DNA of 64,000 nt from Castor canadensis (Eukaryota; Chordata; Mammalia; Rodentia; Castoridae), in assembly GCF_047511655.1 (NCBI RefSeq), contig NC_133401.1:10944001-11008000 (forward strand), written 5' to 3'. Of the stretch, positions 34,898 to 47,361 are shown in pieces. The translations under genes were made by a program, and so were the position numbers. The notes beneath the pieces were generated by a model. The model did no database searches, was not told where the DNA came from, and saw only the letters and a program-made list of their open reading frames with translations. Positions within the stretch are counted from its first letter, which is position 1, and every line of letters begins with the position of its first letter.

Positions 34898-36097
34898 ATG
34901 ATGGGAAGACAGAAAAAACAGGGAAACCAGTTTCCCCACAGCAAAAAATTACTACAGGAACCAGAGGGGAATGAAGGAAACAGATACTCAGATCCAGACT
35001 CCAACAAAATGAAGATAAACTATGCCAAAGGACCCAATGAAGCCCACAAGAATAATTTAAAAGAAGACATACTACAGGTACTCAACGAGAATTTTATAGA
35101 GATGATACTGGATAGGGTCAACCAAAATGTACAGGAGACACTCAAGAAATTCCAAGACAACAAAAATAGAGAATTTGAAGAAGCAAAAGAAGAAATAAAG
35201 GAAACCATAGAAGCACTGTATAAACACCAAAGTGAAAGAGAGAACACAATGAATAAACAGATAAATGAACTCAAGCCAAAAATAGACAACATTAAAGGGG
35301 AAACCACCCAGGATATGGAAAACCTAAGAAAAAAGAATGAAACAGAACTGCAAAACAAAACGGAAGGCCAATCCAGCAGAATAGAACAAACAGAAGACAG
35401 AATCTCAGATCTTGAAGATGAAATGGTAATTAAAGGAAAAACCGAAGAACTATTAATTAAACAACTCAAGACCTGTGAAAAGAAAATGCAAGAACTCACC
35501 GACTCCATCAAAAGACCAAACTTGAGAATCATGGGGATCGAAGGAGAAGAGGTGCAAGTGAAGGGAATGCATAATATATTCAACAAAATAATAATGGAAA
35601 ATTTCCCAAATCTAGAGAAAGATATTCCCATACAGATGCAAGAGGCCTCCAGGACACCAAACAGACCAGATCAAAATAGAACTACCCCACAACATATCAT
35701 CATTAAAACAACAAGTTCAGAAACTAAGGAAAGAATATTGAAGGCTGTAAGAGAGAAAAAACAAGTAACATACAAAGGTAAACCCATCAAAATCACAGCA
35801 GACTTCTCAACAGAAACATTAAAAGCAAGAAAAGCATGGGGTGAGATCTTCCGGGCAATGAATGAAAATAACTTCAACCCCAGGATACTCTACCCAGCAA
35901 AACTATCATTCAAAATAGATGGAGCAATAAAAGTCTTCCATGATAAGCAGAAACTAAAACAATATGTGACCACAAAGCCACCACTACAAAAGATTCTGCA
36001 AGGGATTCTGCACACAGAAAGTGAAACCCAACTTAACCATGAAAAGACAGGCAGCACCAAACCACAGGAAAAGAAAAAGCAAGACAGTAGAGAGTAA
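34898..36097 (+). CDS. L1 ORF1 protein (RNA chaperone), intact 399 codons
   Basis: Uninterrupted frame; the start is the first ATG after the T-rich leader. Residues about 45-195 form a heptad-rich coiled coil (NQNVQETLKKFQD, NLRKKNETELQNK, RIEQTEDRISDLEDEM), the trimerisation part. Residues about 205-295 are the RRM-like domain (NLRIMGIEGEE, IIMENFPNLEKDIPIQ). Residues about 295-365 are the C-terminal domain (KGKPIKITADFSTETLKARK, NPRILYPAKLSFKIDG). A Lys/Glu-rich tail follows. The known role is to bind L1 RNA and form the ribonucleoprotein, acting in cis. At 399 residues it is slightly longer than mouse or human ORF1p. It is the only full-length, undamaged L1 frame in the window. Confidence 0.92.
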   Translation: MMGRQKKQGNQFPHSKKLLQEPEGNEGNRYSDPDSNKMKINYAKGPNEAHKNNLKEDILQVLNENFIEMILDRVNQNVQETLKKFQDNKNREFEEAKEEIKETIEALYKHQSERENTMNKQINELKPKIDNIKGETTQDMENLRKKNETELQNKTEGQSSRIEQTEDRISDLEDEMVIKGKTEELLIKQLKTCEKKMQELTDSIKRPNLRIMGIEGEEVQVKGMHNIFNKIIMENFPNLEKDIPIQMQEASRTPNRPDQNRTTPQHIIIKTTSSETKERILKAVREKKQVTYKGKPIKITADFSTETLKARKAWGEIFRAMNENNFNPRILYPAKLSFKIDGAIKVFHDKQKLKQYVTTKPPLQKILQGILHTESETQLNHEKTGSTKPQEKKKQDSRE

Positions 36098-36147
36098 CAT
36101 CAAGTTAGGTACACACAATCAAACCTTCAAACAACTAAGACAACTAA

Positions 36148-39100
36148 ATGACAGGAATCACCACATACCTATCAGTACTAAAACTTAATGTTAACGGACT
36201 TAATTCACCCATCAAAAGGCACCGCTTGATGAAATGGATTAAAAAGGAAGGTCCAACAATTTGTTGCTTACAGGAGAACCATCTCACTGACAGAAATAAG
36301 CATAGGCTTAGGATGGAAGGTTGGAAGAAGATTTACCAAGCTAGTGGCCCCCAAAAACAGGCAGGAGTAGCAACACTTAACTCTGACAAAGTAGACTTCA
36401 AACCTACATTGATCAAATGAGATAAAGAAGGACATTCCATACTAATAAAAGGGGAAATAGACCAAAAGAAAATAACAATCATCAACCTGTATGCACCCAA
36501 CATCAATGCACCCAATTTCATCAAACATACCCTGAAAGACCTAAAAACATCTATAAATGGCAACACAGTGGTTGTGGGAGACTTTAACACCCCATTATCA
36601 TCAATAGATAGATCATCCAAACAAAAAATCAATAAAGAAATCCAAGATCTAAAATATACAATAGATCAAATGGACCTACTTGATGTCTACAGAACATTTC
36701 ATCCAACTTCTACATAATATATCCTAGGGCACAAAGCAAGCCTCAGCAAATGTAAGAAAATAGAACATACACCATGCATACTATCTGATCACAATGCAGT
36801 AAAAGTAGAACTCAACAACAAAAGTAAAGACAAAAAACATGCAAACAGCTGGAAGCTAAATAACTCATTACTTAATGAACAATGGATCATCGATGAAATA
36901 AAAGTGGAAATTAAAAAGTTCCTGGAAGTCAATGAAAATGAAAACACAACCTACCGGAACCTATGGGACACAGCTAAGGCAGTCCTGACAGGAAAGTTTA
37001 CAGCCATGAGTGCATATATTAAAAAGACTGAAAGATCCCAAATCAATGACCTAATGATACATCTCAAACTCCTAGAAAAATAAGAACAAGCAAATCCCAA
37101 AACAAATAGAAGGAGAGAAATAATAAAAATAAGAGCTGAAATCAACGAAATACAAACCAAAAAATCCATTCAAAGAATTAATGAAACAAAAAGTTGGTTC
37201 TTTGAAAAAATAAACAAGATCGATAGACCCCTGGCAAACCTGACTAAAAGGAGGAGAGAAAAAACCCAAATTAGTAGAATCAGGAATGCAAAAAGGGAGA
37301 TAACAACAAATACCATGGAAGTCCAGGAAATCATCAGAGACTACTTTGAGAACCTATATTCAAATAAATTTGAAAATCTAAAAGAAATGGACAGATTTCT
37401 AGATACATATGATCATCCAAAACTGAACCAAGAGGAAAATAATCACCTGAATAGATCTATAACACAAAATGAAATTGAAGCAGCAATCAAGAGTCTCCCC
37501 AAAAAGAAAAGTCCAGGACCTGACGGATTCTCTGCTGAATTCTATCAGACCTTTAAAGAAGAACTGATACCAACCCTCCTTAAACTGTTCCACGAAATAG
37601 AAAGGGAAGGAAAACTGCCAAACTCATATTATGAAGCCAGTATTACACTTATCCCAAAACCAGGCAAAGACACCTCCAAAAAGGAGAACTATAGGCCAAT
37701 CTCCTTAATGAACATTGATGCAAAAATCCTCAACTAAATAATGGCAAACTGAATTCAGCAACACATCAAAAAGATTATTCACCACGACCAAGTAGGCTTC
37801 ATCCCAGGGATGCAGGGGTGGTTCAACATACGAAAATCAATAAACGTAATAAACCACATTAACAGAAGCAAAGACAAAAACCACTTAATCATCTCAATAG
37901 ATGCAGAAAAAGCCTTTGATAAGATCCAACACCATTTCAGGATAAATGCTCTAAGAAAACCAGGAATAGAAAGAAAGTACCTCAACATTATAAAAGCTAT
38001 ATATGACAAACCTACAGCCAGCATTATACTTAACAGAGAAAAACTGAAATCATTCCCTCTAAAATCAGGAACCAGACAAGGATGCCCACTATCTCCACTC
38101 CTATTCAACACAGTACTGGAATTCCTAGCCAGAGCAATTAGGCAAGAAGAAGGAATAAAAGGAATACAAATTGGTAATGAAACTGTCAAAATATCCCTAT
38201 TTGCAGATGACATGATCCAATAGCTTAAAGACCCAAAAAACTCTACTTAGAAGCTTCTAGACATCATCAATAGCTATAGCAAGGTAGCAGGATATAAAAT
38301 CAACATAGAAAAATCATTAGCATTTCTATACACTAACAATGAGCAAACTGAAAAAGAATGTATGAAAACAATTCCATTTACAATAGCCTCAAAAAATCAA
38401 ATACCTAGGTGTAAACCTAACAAAAGAAGATGTGAATGACCTCTACAAGGAAAACTATAAACTTCTGAAGAAAGAGACTGAGGAAGACTATAGAAAGTGG
38501 AGAGATCTCCCATGTTCATGGATTGGTAGAATCAACATAGTAAAAATGTCTATACTCCCTGAAGTAATATACATGTTTAATGCAATTCCCATCAAAATTC
38601 CAATGGCATTCATTAGAGATTGAAAAATCTACTGTTAAATTTATATGGGAACACAAAAGGCCACAAATAGCCAAGGCAATACTCAGTCAAAAGAACAATG
38701 CTGGAGGTATCACAATACCTGACTTCAAACTATATTACAAAGCAATAACAATAAAAACAGCATGGTACTGGCACAAAAACAGACATGAAGACCAGTGGAA
38801 CAGAATAGAGGACCCAGATATGAAGCCACACAACTACAACCAACTTATCTTTGACAAAGAAGCTAAAAATATACGATGGAGAAATAGCAGCCTCTTCAAC
38901 AAAAACTGCTGGGAACACTCATTAGCATTCCGCAAAAAACTGAAACAAGATCAATATATATCACCCTATACCAATATTAACTCAAAATGGATCAAGGATC
39001 TTAATATCAGACCACAAACTCTAAAGTTGATACAGGAAAGATTCGGAAATACTCTGGAGTTAGTAGGTATAGGTAAGAACTTTCTCAATGAAACTCCAGC

Positions 39101-40049
39101 AGTACAGCAACTAAGAGATAGCATAGATAAATGGGACCTCATAAAACTAAAAAGCTTCTGTTCATCAAGAGAAATGGTCTCTAAACTGAAGAGAACACCC
39201 ACAGAGTGGGAGAAAATATTTGCCAGCTATACATCAGACAAAGGACTGATAACCAGAATATATAGGGAACTTAAAAAACTAAATTCTCCCAAAACTAATG
39301 AACCAATAAAGAAATGGGCAAGTGAACTAAACAGAACTTTCTCAAAAGAAGAAATTCAAATGACCAAAAAACACTTGAAAAAATGCTCACCATCTCTAGC
39401 AATAAATGAAATGCAAATTAAAACCACACTAAGATTCCACCTCACCCCTGTTAGAATAGCCATCATTAGCATCACCAGCAACAACAGGTGTTGGCAAGGA
39501 TGCAGGGGAAAATGAACCCTTTTACACTGCTGGTGGGAATATAAACTAGTACAACTACTCTGGAAAAAAATGTGGAGGCTACTTAAAAAGCTAGACATTG
39601 ATCTATCATTTGATCCAGCAATACCACTCTTGGGGATATACCCAAAAGACTGTGACACAGGTGACTCCAGAGGCACCTGCACACCCATGTGTATTGCGGC
39701 ACTATTCACAATAGCCAATTTATGGAAAGAGCCAAGATGCCCCACCACTGATGAATGGATTAAGAAAATGTGATATCTATACATAATGGAATTTTATGCA
39801 ACCATGAAGAAGAAGGAAATGTTATCATTCGCTGGTAAATGGGTGGAATTGGATAGCATCATTCTGAGTGAGGTTAGCCTGGCCCAAAAGACCAAAAATC
39901 ATATGTTCTCCTCATATGTGGACATTAGATCAAGGGCATACACAACAAGGGGATTGAACTCTGAGCGCATGATAAAAGCGAGAGCACACAAGGGAGGGGT
40001 GAGGATAGGTAAGACACCTAAAAAATTAGCTAGCATTTGTTGCCTTTAA
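36148..40049 (+). pseudogene. L1-B ORF2 remnant
   Basis: It starts with ATG at 36,148 (MTGITTYLSVLKLNVNGLNS). Endonuclease pieces CCLQENH and VVVGDFNTPLSS remain, but a 45 bp in-frame deletion near 36,717 removes the stretch equivalent to HGTFSKITH in L1-C. Stops lie at about 36,418, 36,715, 37,081, 37,735, 37,750 and 38,221. The reverse-transcriptase core (37,315-38,223) keeps [38 protein letters not shown] and FADDMIQ. 38,580-39,515 keeps the long C-terminal part through CWQGC. Most stops are single-base changes such as CAA to TAA. Confidence 0.9.
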
Positions 40050-40420
40050 TGCAGAGAAGCTAAAGCAGATACCTTATAAGCAACTGAGGTCAATAGGAGA
40101 AGGGTACCAGGAACTAGAGAAGAGGTTAGATCAAAAAGAATTAATCTAGAAGGTAACACACAGGCACAGGAAATTAATGTGAGTCAACTCCCTGTATAGC
40201 TATCCTTATCTCAACCAGCAAAAACCCTTGTTCCTTCCTATTATTGCTTATACTTTCTCTACAACAAAATTAGAAGTAAGGGCAAAATAGTTTCTGCTGG
40301 GTATTGAGGCGGTGGGGGGGAGAGGGAGGAGGAAGAGTGGGGGGTAAGGGAGGAGGTGAGGGCAGGGGGGAGAAATGACCCAAACCTTGTATGCACATAT
40401 GAATAAAAAAAAGAATAAAT

Positions 40421-40564
40421 AACACAGTTGAAGGCAGGACCAAAGTTACAAACACATTTATTAATTTAAGCTTCTGTTTCCTTTTCTTATTTACAGTGCA
40501 GTGATAAACTTGGTCCCTTTTCTGCTCCTCAACACACATAATAAAAAAAATAAAAAAGAAAAAA
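40421..40564 (+). mobile_element. 3'-transduced segment of L1-B
   Basis: After the L1 poly-A signal (40,402-40,407) and a short interrupted A tract lies about 120 bases of non-L1 sequence. It ends in its own AATAAA (40,540-40,545) and a poly-A tract, followed directly by the 3' TSD (40,565-40,577). This is the layout of a read-through transcript that carried flanking DNA from its source locus. The segment includes ttccttttcttatttacag, which looks like a 3' splice site. Confidence 0.75.
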
Positions 40565-40839
40565 ATGAAGTGATTAAACCTGGCATTACCAGTAAGACAG
40601 TTGGTCCCTGGCTGTATCTACTGTGATACAATGGGAAATGTATAACATCACTTTAGTGATATTCTTGTCAAAATATTTAATATTCCTCCAGACATGAGAA
40701 GCTAATTTAAGAAATCTAGATTGTGGGGCATACTTCAAGCCTGTTGCCATGGACTTTTGCAAAATATCAATGTCACGGAATGAAAAGTTTTGGGAAGACC
40801 TAGTCTACATTACAGGAACTAAAAAGACATGAAAACTGA

Positions 40840-41130
40840 ATGCAATGAATAGATCCTTAGATTTCATTGTGGTTTGAAATAATATAGCAGATTACTAGTT
40901 TGATTAATGAAGTTTAAATATGGACTATATTATGAGGAATGTTGTTATATCAGTCTTTATTAGGTATAATAATGGTATAATAACAGTAACATAAATAAAT
41001 GTAATAAACAATTTTCAGACACATGTTGAAGTATTTACAGTTGAAATGTCATCACATCCGTATCTTATGTCAAATGACTCAGCATTCATAAAGTTTTATA
41101 ATTTTAGGTTTTATATTCAGATGTATGTTC
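40840..41130 (+). repeat. ancient L1M-type 3' UTR
   Basis: aaagacatgaaaactgaatg, aaatatggactatattatga and ttgaagtatttacagttga follow the order of old L1 3' ends; related to 7805-8190. Confidence 0.5.
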
Positions 41131-41935
41131 TATATTGAATTAATTTTTGGCATATGGAGTGAATTATGGATTGACCTCCACGTTTATGCAAATGAATTTA
41201 AATTTTTCACATATTATTGATTGAAAGGCTATCCTTTCTCTACTTTTTTCATTGTCTTTGGTCCTTTATCAAAAACAAGTTGACCATACGTGTGTGAGTC
41301 TCTTTCTGGTCTCTCTTCTCTTCCTTAGATCTATTGGTCTTTCTTGACACCAATATCAGTCTCCCTTGATTATTGTAACTTTGTAATATGTCTTGAAGTC
41401 AAATAGTGTGAGTTCTTCAACTTTCCCAGTTTTCTGAACATCCCAAGACTTTTGCATTGTCATATAAATTTTATAATCAATTTGTCAATTTCTCCAAAAG
41501 AAGCCTGTGGGGATTTTGATAGGGGATACATTTAATCCACAGATTAACATTGGGAGGACTGACATTAACTATTGAATCTTTCAATATATGAACACATTTA
41601 TTTACATCTTTAATTGTTCTCAACAATAGTATAGTTTGCACTCTATAAATATTAATCACCTTTTGTCAGGTTAATCCCTAAATATTTCAATATATTTTGA
41701 TCCTATGGTAAATGGTGTTTTTAAATTTCAATTTCTTGTTGCTGATAGTGTACATAAATACAGTGGATTTGGTGTATTCATTTTGTGTCCTACAACATTG
41801 CTGAATCCACTAATTAGTTCTAGTGACTTTTTTGCAGCTTCCTTGGGCTTTCTATTATAGATGATCATGTCACCTCTGAATAAAGTCCCTCTTGATTTCT
41901 TTCTTTACTCCTCTCCCTTGGCTTCCCCATTTCTA
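41131..41935 (-). repeat. ancient L1M ORF2 fragment 1
   Basis: Antisense ORF2 from the region after the RT (tttatcaaaaacaagttgac) up to the FADD region (gatgatcatgtcacctctga). Diverged, no long frame. Confidence 0.65.
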
Positions 41936-42956
41936 GTGGCCATTGTTCTGTTCCATACTTCTACATGGTTGACTTATTTACCTAATGACTTGTGATGTTG
42001 TGCATTTTTCCTGTATCTGTCAGCTATTCATATGTCTTCTTGTGAAAAATGTCTATTCAGGTCTTTAGCCCACTTCAATTGTAGTATTTGTTTTGTTTTT
42101 ATAGAGTTGAGTTCCATGTATATTTTAGATATTCACCCCTGATCAAATTCATGAGGGTCTAAATCAATTCTTCTGCATGTGAACTACCAGTTATCCAACA
42201 CCATATATTGAAGAGATTGTCTTCTCTCCATTGTATGCTCTTGACATCTTGGCTGAAAACTGGTTGACATAAAATGGGTGGATTTATGTCTAGGTTCTCT
42301 TTAGTTCCTCAGATCTATATGTTTGCTTTCATGTCAGTATCATGCTGCTTTGAATACTATACATTGGTAGTAAATTTTGAAAGCAGGTAGTATTATGTCT
42401 CTGGAGGTGTTCTTTTTTCTCCATATTACTTTGGCTAGTCAGGATCTTTTGTGGTTTCAAAATAAATTATACAATTATCTTTCATATTTCTGTAAAAATG
42501 TTATTGAAATTTTGATAAGGACTATACTGAATCTGTAGTGTGAACATTTTAACAATATTAATTCTACCAGCCCATGAATACACAATATCATTCAATTAAT
42601 TTATGTCTTCTTCAATTTCACTCATCAATGTTTCATAGCTTTCACTGACCCTCCTTGATTAAACTTATCTTAAATTATTTTATAACTATTACAAATAATA
42701 TTGTTTTCATTTCTTTTTATATAATTCAGTGTTAGTGTTTTGAAATGCTACTAATTATTGTATGTTGATTTCCTATCCTGCAACTTTGAGAAAGTCATTT
42801 ACTCTAGTTTTTGTGGAGTCTTTGGGGTTTTCTATACAAAGGATGACAGGTCATTTGTCAACAGTGGCAATGTGATTTTTTTCTTTCTGATTTGGATGCT
42901 CTTTCCTTCTTTCTTTTGTCTTGTTGCTCTGGTTAGGGATTCCAGTACTATGCTGC
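41936..42956 (-). repeat. ancient L1M ORF2 fragment 2
   Basis: Antisense ORF2 again, starting from more C-terminal sequence (gaaaaatgtctattcaggtc) and running through atcttggctgaaaactggtt to gttgctctggttagggattc. It repeats the part of ORF2 already covered by fragment 1, so these are two separate copies. Confidence 0.65.
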
Positions 42957-42994
42957 ATATGGGCTGAATATGAACTATGCCAATTTTTGTACAG

Positions 42995-43446
42995 GAAGCC
43001 TCCAGGACACTAAACAGACATGACCAAAATGGAACTACCCCATGACATATCATTAAAACAAAAAGCACAGAGAATAGAGAAAGAATATTGAAGGCTGTAA
43101 GACAGAAAAAACAAATAACATGTAAAGGAAAACCCATCAAAATCACAGCAGATTTCTCATTGGAAACCTTAAAAGCAAGAAGAGCATGGAGTGAGGTATT
43201 CTGGAGACTGAATGAAAAAAACTTTAACCCTAGGATACTCTACCCAGCAAAACTATCATTCAAAATAGATGGAGCAATAAAAGTCTTCCATGATAAGCAG
43301 AACTAAAACAATATATGACAACCAAGCCACCAGTACAAAAGATTCTTCAAGGAATCCTGCATACAGAAAATGAAATCATACAAAACTATGAAAGGGCAGG
43401 CAGTGCCAAACCACAGGAGGAGAAAAGGCAAGAAAGTAGAGAGTAA
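42995..43446 (+). pseudogene. L1-C ORF1 C-terminal remnant
   Basis: 43,088-43,306 reads KGKPIKITADFSLETLKARR and NPRILYPAKLSFKIDG, the ORF1p C-terminal domain. A frameshift follows DKQN. The stop equivalent is at 43,444-43,446. Confidence 0.8.
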
Positions 43447-43496
43447 AATTGATTTAACTCCACACAGTCAAACCCTAGACAACAAAAAACAACTAA

Positions 43497-46400
43497 AGGA
43501 CAGGAATCACCACATACTTATCAATACTAACACTGAATGTTAACAGAATTAATTTCCCCATCAAAAAACACTGATTGGCAAACTGGACTAAAAAGGAAGA
43601 ACCAACAATCTGATGATTACAGGAGATTCATCTCATTCACAGAAACAAACACTGGCTTAGGATGAAAGGGTGGAAGAACATTTACCAAGCCAATGGCCCC
43701 TGAAAACAGGCAGGAGTAGCAATACTTATCTCTGACAAAGTGGACTTCAAACATACATGATCAAATGAGGTAAAGAAGGACATTCCATACTAATAAAAGG
43801 GGAAATAGACCAAAAGGAAATAACAATTATCAACCTATATGCACCCAATGTCAATGCACCGAATTTCATCAAACATACCCTGAAGGACCTAAAAGCATAT
43901 ATTAACTCCAACACAGTGGTCATGGGAGACTTTAACACCCCATTACCATCAATAGATAGGTCATCCAAACAAAAAGACAATAAAGAAATCCTAGAACTAA
44001 AATATACAATAGATCAAATGGACCTAGTTGATGGCTACAGAACATTTCACCCAACTTCTACACAATATACATACTTCTCAGCAGCCCATGGAACCTTCTC
44101 CAAAATAACTCATATCCTAGGGCACAAAGCAAGCCTCAGCAATATAAGAAAATAGAAATTATACCATGCATTCTATCTGATCACAATGCAATAAAACTAG
44201 AACTCAACAACAAAAGTAAAGACAAAAAACATGCAAAAAGCTGGAAACTGAATAACTCATTGCTTAATGAAGACTGGATCATCGATGAAATAAAAGAGGA
44301 AATTAAAAAGTTCCTGGAAGTCAATGAAAATGAAAACACAACCTACCAGAACCTATGGGACACATCAAAGGCAGTCCTGACAGAAAAGTTTACAGCCATG
44401 AGTGCATACATTAAAAAGACTGAAAGATCCCAAATCAATGACATAATGATACATCTCAAATTCCTAGAAAAACAAGAACAAGCAAATCCCTAAACAAATA
44501 GGCAAGAAATCATAAAAATAAGAGCTGAAATCAATGAAATAGCATCCAAAAAAATACAAAGAATTAATGAAACAAAAAGTTGGTTCTTTGAAAAAATAAA
44601 CAGGATTAACAGACTCCTGGCAAACCTGACTGAAATGAAGAGAGAAAAAATCCAAATTAGTAGAATTAGGAATGCAAAAGGGGCGATAACAGCAAACACC
44701 ATGGAAGTCCAGGAATTCATCAGAGACTAATTCAAGAACCTATATTCAAATAAATATGAAAATCTTAAAGAAATGGACAGATTTCTAGATACATATGATC
44801 ATCTAAAACTGAACCAAGAGGATATTAATCACCTGAATAGATCTATAACACAAAATGAAATTGAAGCAGCAATCAAGAGTCTCCCCAAAAAGAAAAGTCC
44901 AGGACCTGATGGATTCTCTGCTGAATTCTATCAGACCTTTAAAGAAGGCTGATACCAACCCTCCTTTAACTGTTCCACAAAATAGAAAGTTAAGGAAAAC
45001 TGCCTAACACATTTTATGAAACCAGTATTACACTTATCCCAAAACCAGGCAAAGACACCTCCAAAAAGGAGAACTATAGGCCAATCTCCTTAATGAACAT
45101 TGATGCAAAAATCCTCAATAAAATAATGGCAAACCGAGTTCAACAACACATCCAAGAGATCATTCACCATAACCAAGTAGGCTTCATCCCAGGAATGCAG
45201 GGATGGTTCAACATACGAAAATCAATAAACGTAATAAACCACATTAACAGAAGCAAAGACAAAAACCACTTGATCATCTTAATAGATGCAGAAAAGACTT
45301 TGATAAGATCTAACACCATTTCATGATAAAAACTCTAAGAAAACTAGGAATAGAAGGAAAGTACCTCAACATTATAAAAGCTATATATGACAAACCTACA
45401 GCCAGCATTATACTTAACGGAGAAAAACTGAAACCATTCCCTCTAAAATCAGGAACTAGACAAAGATGCCCACTATCTCCACTCCTATTCAACATAGTAC
45501 TGGAATTCCTAGCCAGAGCAATTAGGCAAGAAGAAGGAATAAATGAATACAAATAGCTAAAGAAACTGTCAAAATATCCCTATTTGCAGACAATATGATC
45601 CTATACCTTGAAGATCCAAAAAACTCTACTCAAAAGCTCCTAGACACCATCAATAGCTATAACAAGGTAGTATGATACAAAATCAACATAGAAAAGTCAT
45701 TAACATTTCTATACACTAATAACGAACAAACTGAGAAAGAATATATGAAAACAATTCCTTTTACAATAGCCTCAAAAAAATCCTATACCTAGGTGTACAC
45801 CTTACAAAGGATGGGAACTACCTCTACAAGGAAAACTATAAACTTCTGAAGAAAGAGATTGAGGAAGACCATAGAAAGTGGAGAGATCTCCCATGTTCAT
45901 GGATTGGTAGAATCAACATAGCAAAAATGTCTATACTCCCAAAATTAATCTACATGTTTAATGCAATTCCCATCAAAATTCCAATGACATTCATTAAAGA
46001 GATTGAAATTTCTACTGCAAAATTTATATGGAAACAGAAAAGGCCATGAATAGCCAAGGCAATACTCAGTCCAAAGAACAATGTTGGATGTATCATGATA
46101 CCTGACTTCAAACTGTATTACAAAACAATAACAATAAAAACAGCATGGTACTGGCACAAAAACAGACATGAAGACCAGTGGAACAGAATAGAGGACCCAG
46201 ATATGAATCTACACAACTGTAACCAACTTGTCTTTGGCAAAGGAGCTAAAAATATTTGATGGAGAAAAGACAGCCTCTTCAACAAAACCTGCTAGGAAAA
46301 CTGGTTAGCAGTCTGCAAAAAACTGAAACTAGATCCATGTATGTCACCCTATACCAATATTAACTCAAAATGGATCAAGGATCTTAATATCAGACCACAA

Positions 46401-47361
46401 ACTCTAAAGTTGGTGCAGGAAAGAGTAGGAAATACTGTGGAATTAATAGGTATAGGCAAGAGCATTCTCAGTGGAACCCCAGCAGCACAGCAACTAAGAT
46501 CTAGCATAGATAAATGGGACTTCATAAAACTAAAAAGCTTCTGCTCAACAAAAGAAATGGTCTCTAAACTAAAGAACTCACCCACAGAGTGGGAGAAAAT
46601 ATTTGCCAGCTACATATCAGACAAAGGACTGATAACCAGAATATATAGGGAACTTAAAAAACTAAATTCTCCCAAAATTAATGAACTAATAAAGAAATGG
46701 GCAAGTGAACTAAACAGAACTTTCTCAAAAGAAGAAATTCAAATGGACAAAAAACACATGAAAAAATGCTCACCATCTCTAGCAATAAATGAAATGCAAA
46801 TTAAAACCACACTAAGATTCCACCTCACCCCCATTAGAATAGCCATCGTAAGCAATACTGCCAACAACAGGTGTTGGCGAGGAATGTGGGGAAAAAGGAA
46901 ACCTCTTACACTGCTGGTGGGAATATAAACTAATACAACCACTCTGGAAATAAATTTGGAGACTTCTTAAACATCTAAAAATTAATCTACCATATGATCC
47001 AGTAATACCACTCTTGGGGATATACCCAAAAGACTGTGACACAGGTTACTCCAGAGGCACCTGCACACCCATGTTTATTGCGGCACTATTCACAATAGCC
47101 AAGTTATGGAAACAGCCAAGATGCCCCACCACTGATGAATGGATTAAGAACATGTGGTATCTATGCACAATGGAATTTTATGCAGCCAAGAAGAATGAAA
47201 TGTTATCATTCACTGGTAAATGGATGGAATTGGAGAACATCATTCTGAGTGAGGTTAGACTGGCCCAAAAGACCAAAAATCATATGTTCTCCCTCATATG
47301 CGGACATAGATCAAGGGCAAACACAACAAGGGGATGGGACTTTGATCACATGATAAAATGA
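43497..47361 (+). pseudogene. L1-C ORF2 remnant
   Basis: The initiator equivalent is AGG (43,497-43,499). The endonuclease part (43,916-44,155) keeps VMGDFNTPL and [14 protein letters not shown]. The RT part (45,093-45,556) keeps [18 protein letters not shown] and the [14 protein letters not shown] segment, but the catalytic FADD reads FADN (about 45,585-45,600). The C-terminal part (46,341-46,928) keeps CWRGMWGK in place of the CxxxC form. Many frameshifts and stops. Confidence 0.88.

Larger units (their letters stand above)
33284..40564 (+). mobile_element. L1-B: full-length L1 with intact ORF1 and a 3' transduction
   Basis: It begins gggagattccaagatggcag and ends in a poly-A (about 40,541-40,564). 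Flanks atgatgtgattaa (33,271-33,283) and atgaagtgattaa (40,565-40,577) form a 13 bp TSD with one mismatch. Order: 5' UTR (33,284-34,897), ORF1 (34,898-36,097), 50 bp spacer, ORF2 remnant (36,148-40,049), type A 3' UTR to a weak first poly-A (AATAAA 40,402-40,407), then about 120 bases of non-L1 sequence before the second poly-A. ORF2 has several stops, so it is not autonomous. Confidence 0.88.

Noticed and set aside
35020-35631. 203-codon minus-strand frame opposite L1-B ORF1
   Set aside because: It is the antisense shadow of the intact ORF1 coiled coil; the same type of shadow lies opposite ORF2.
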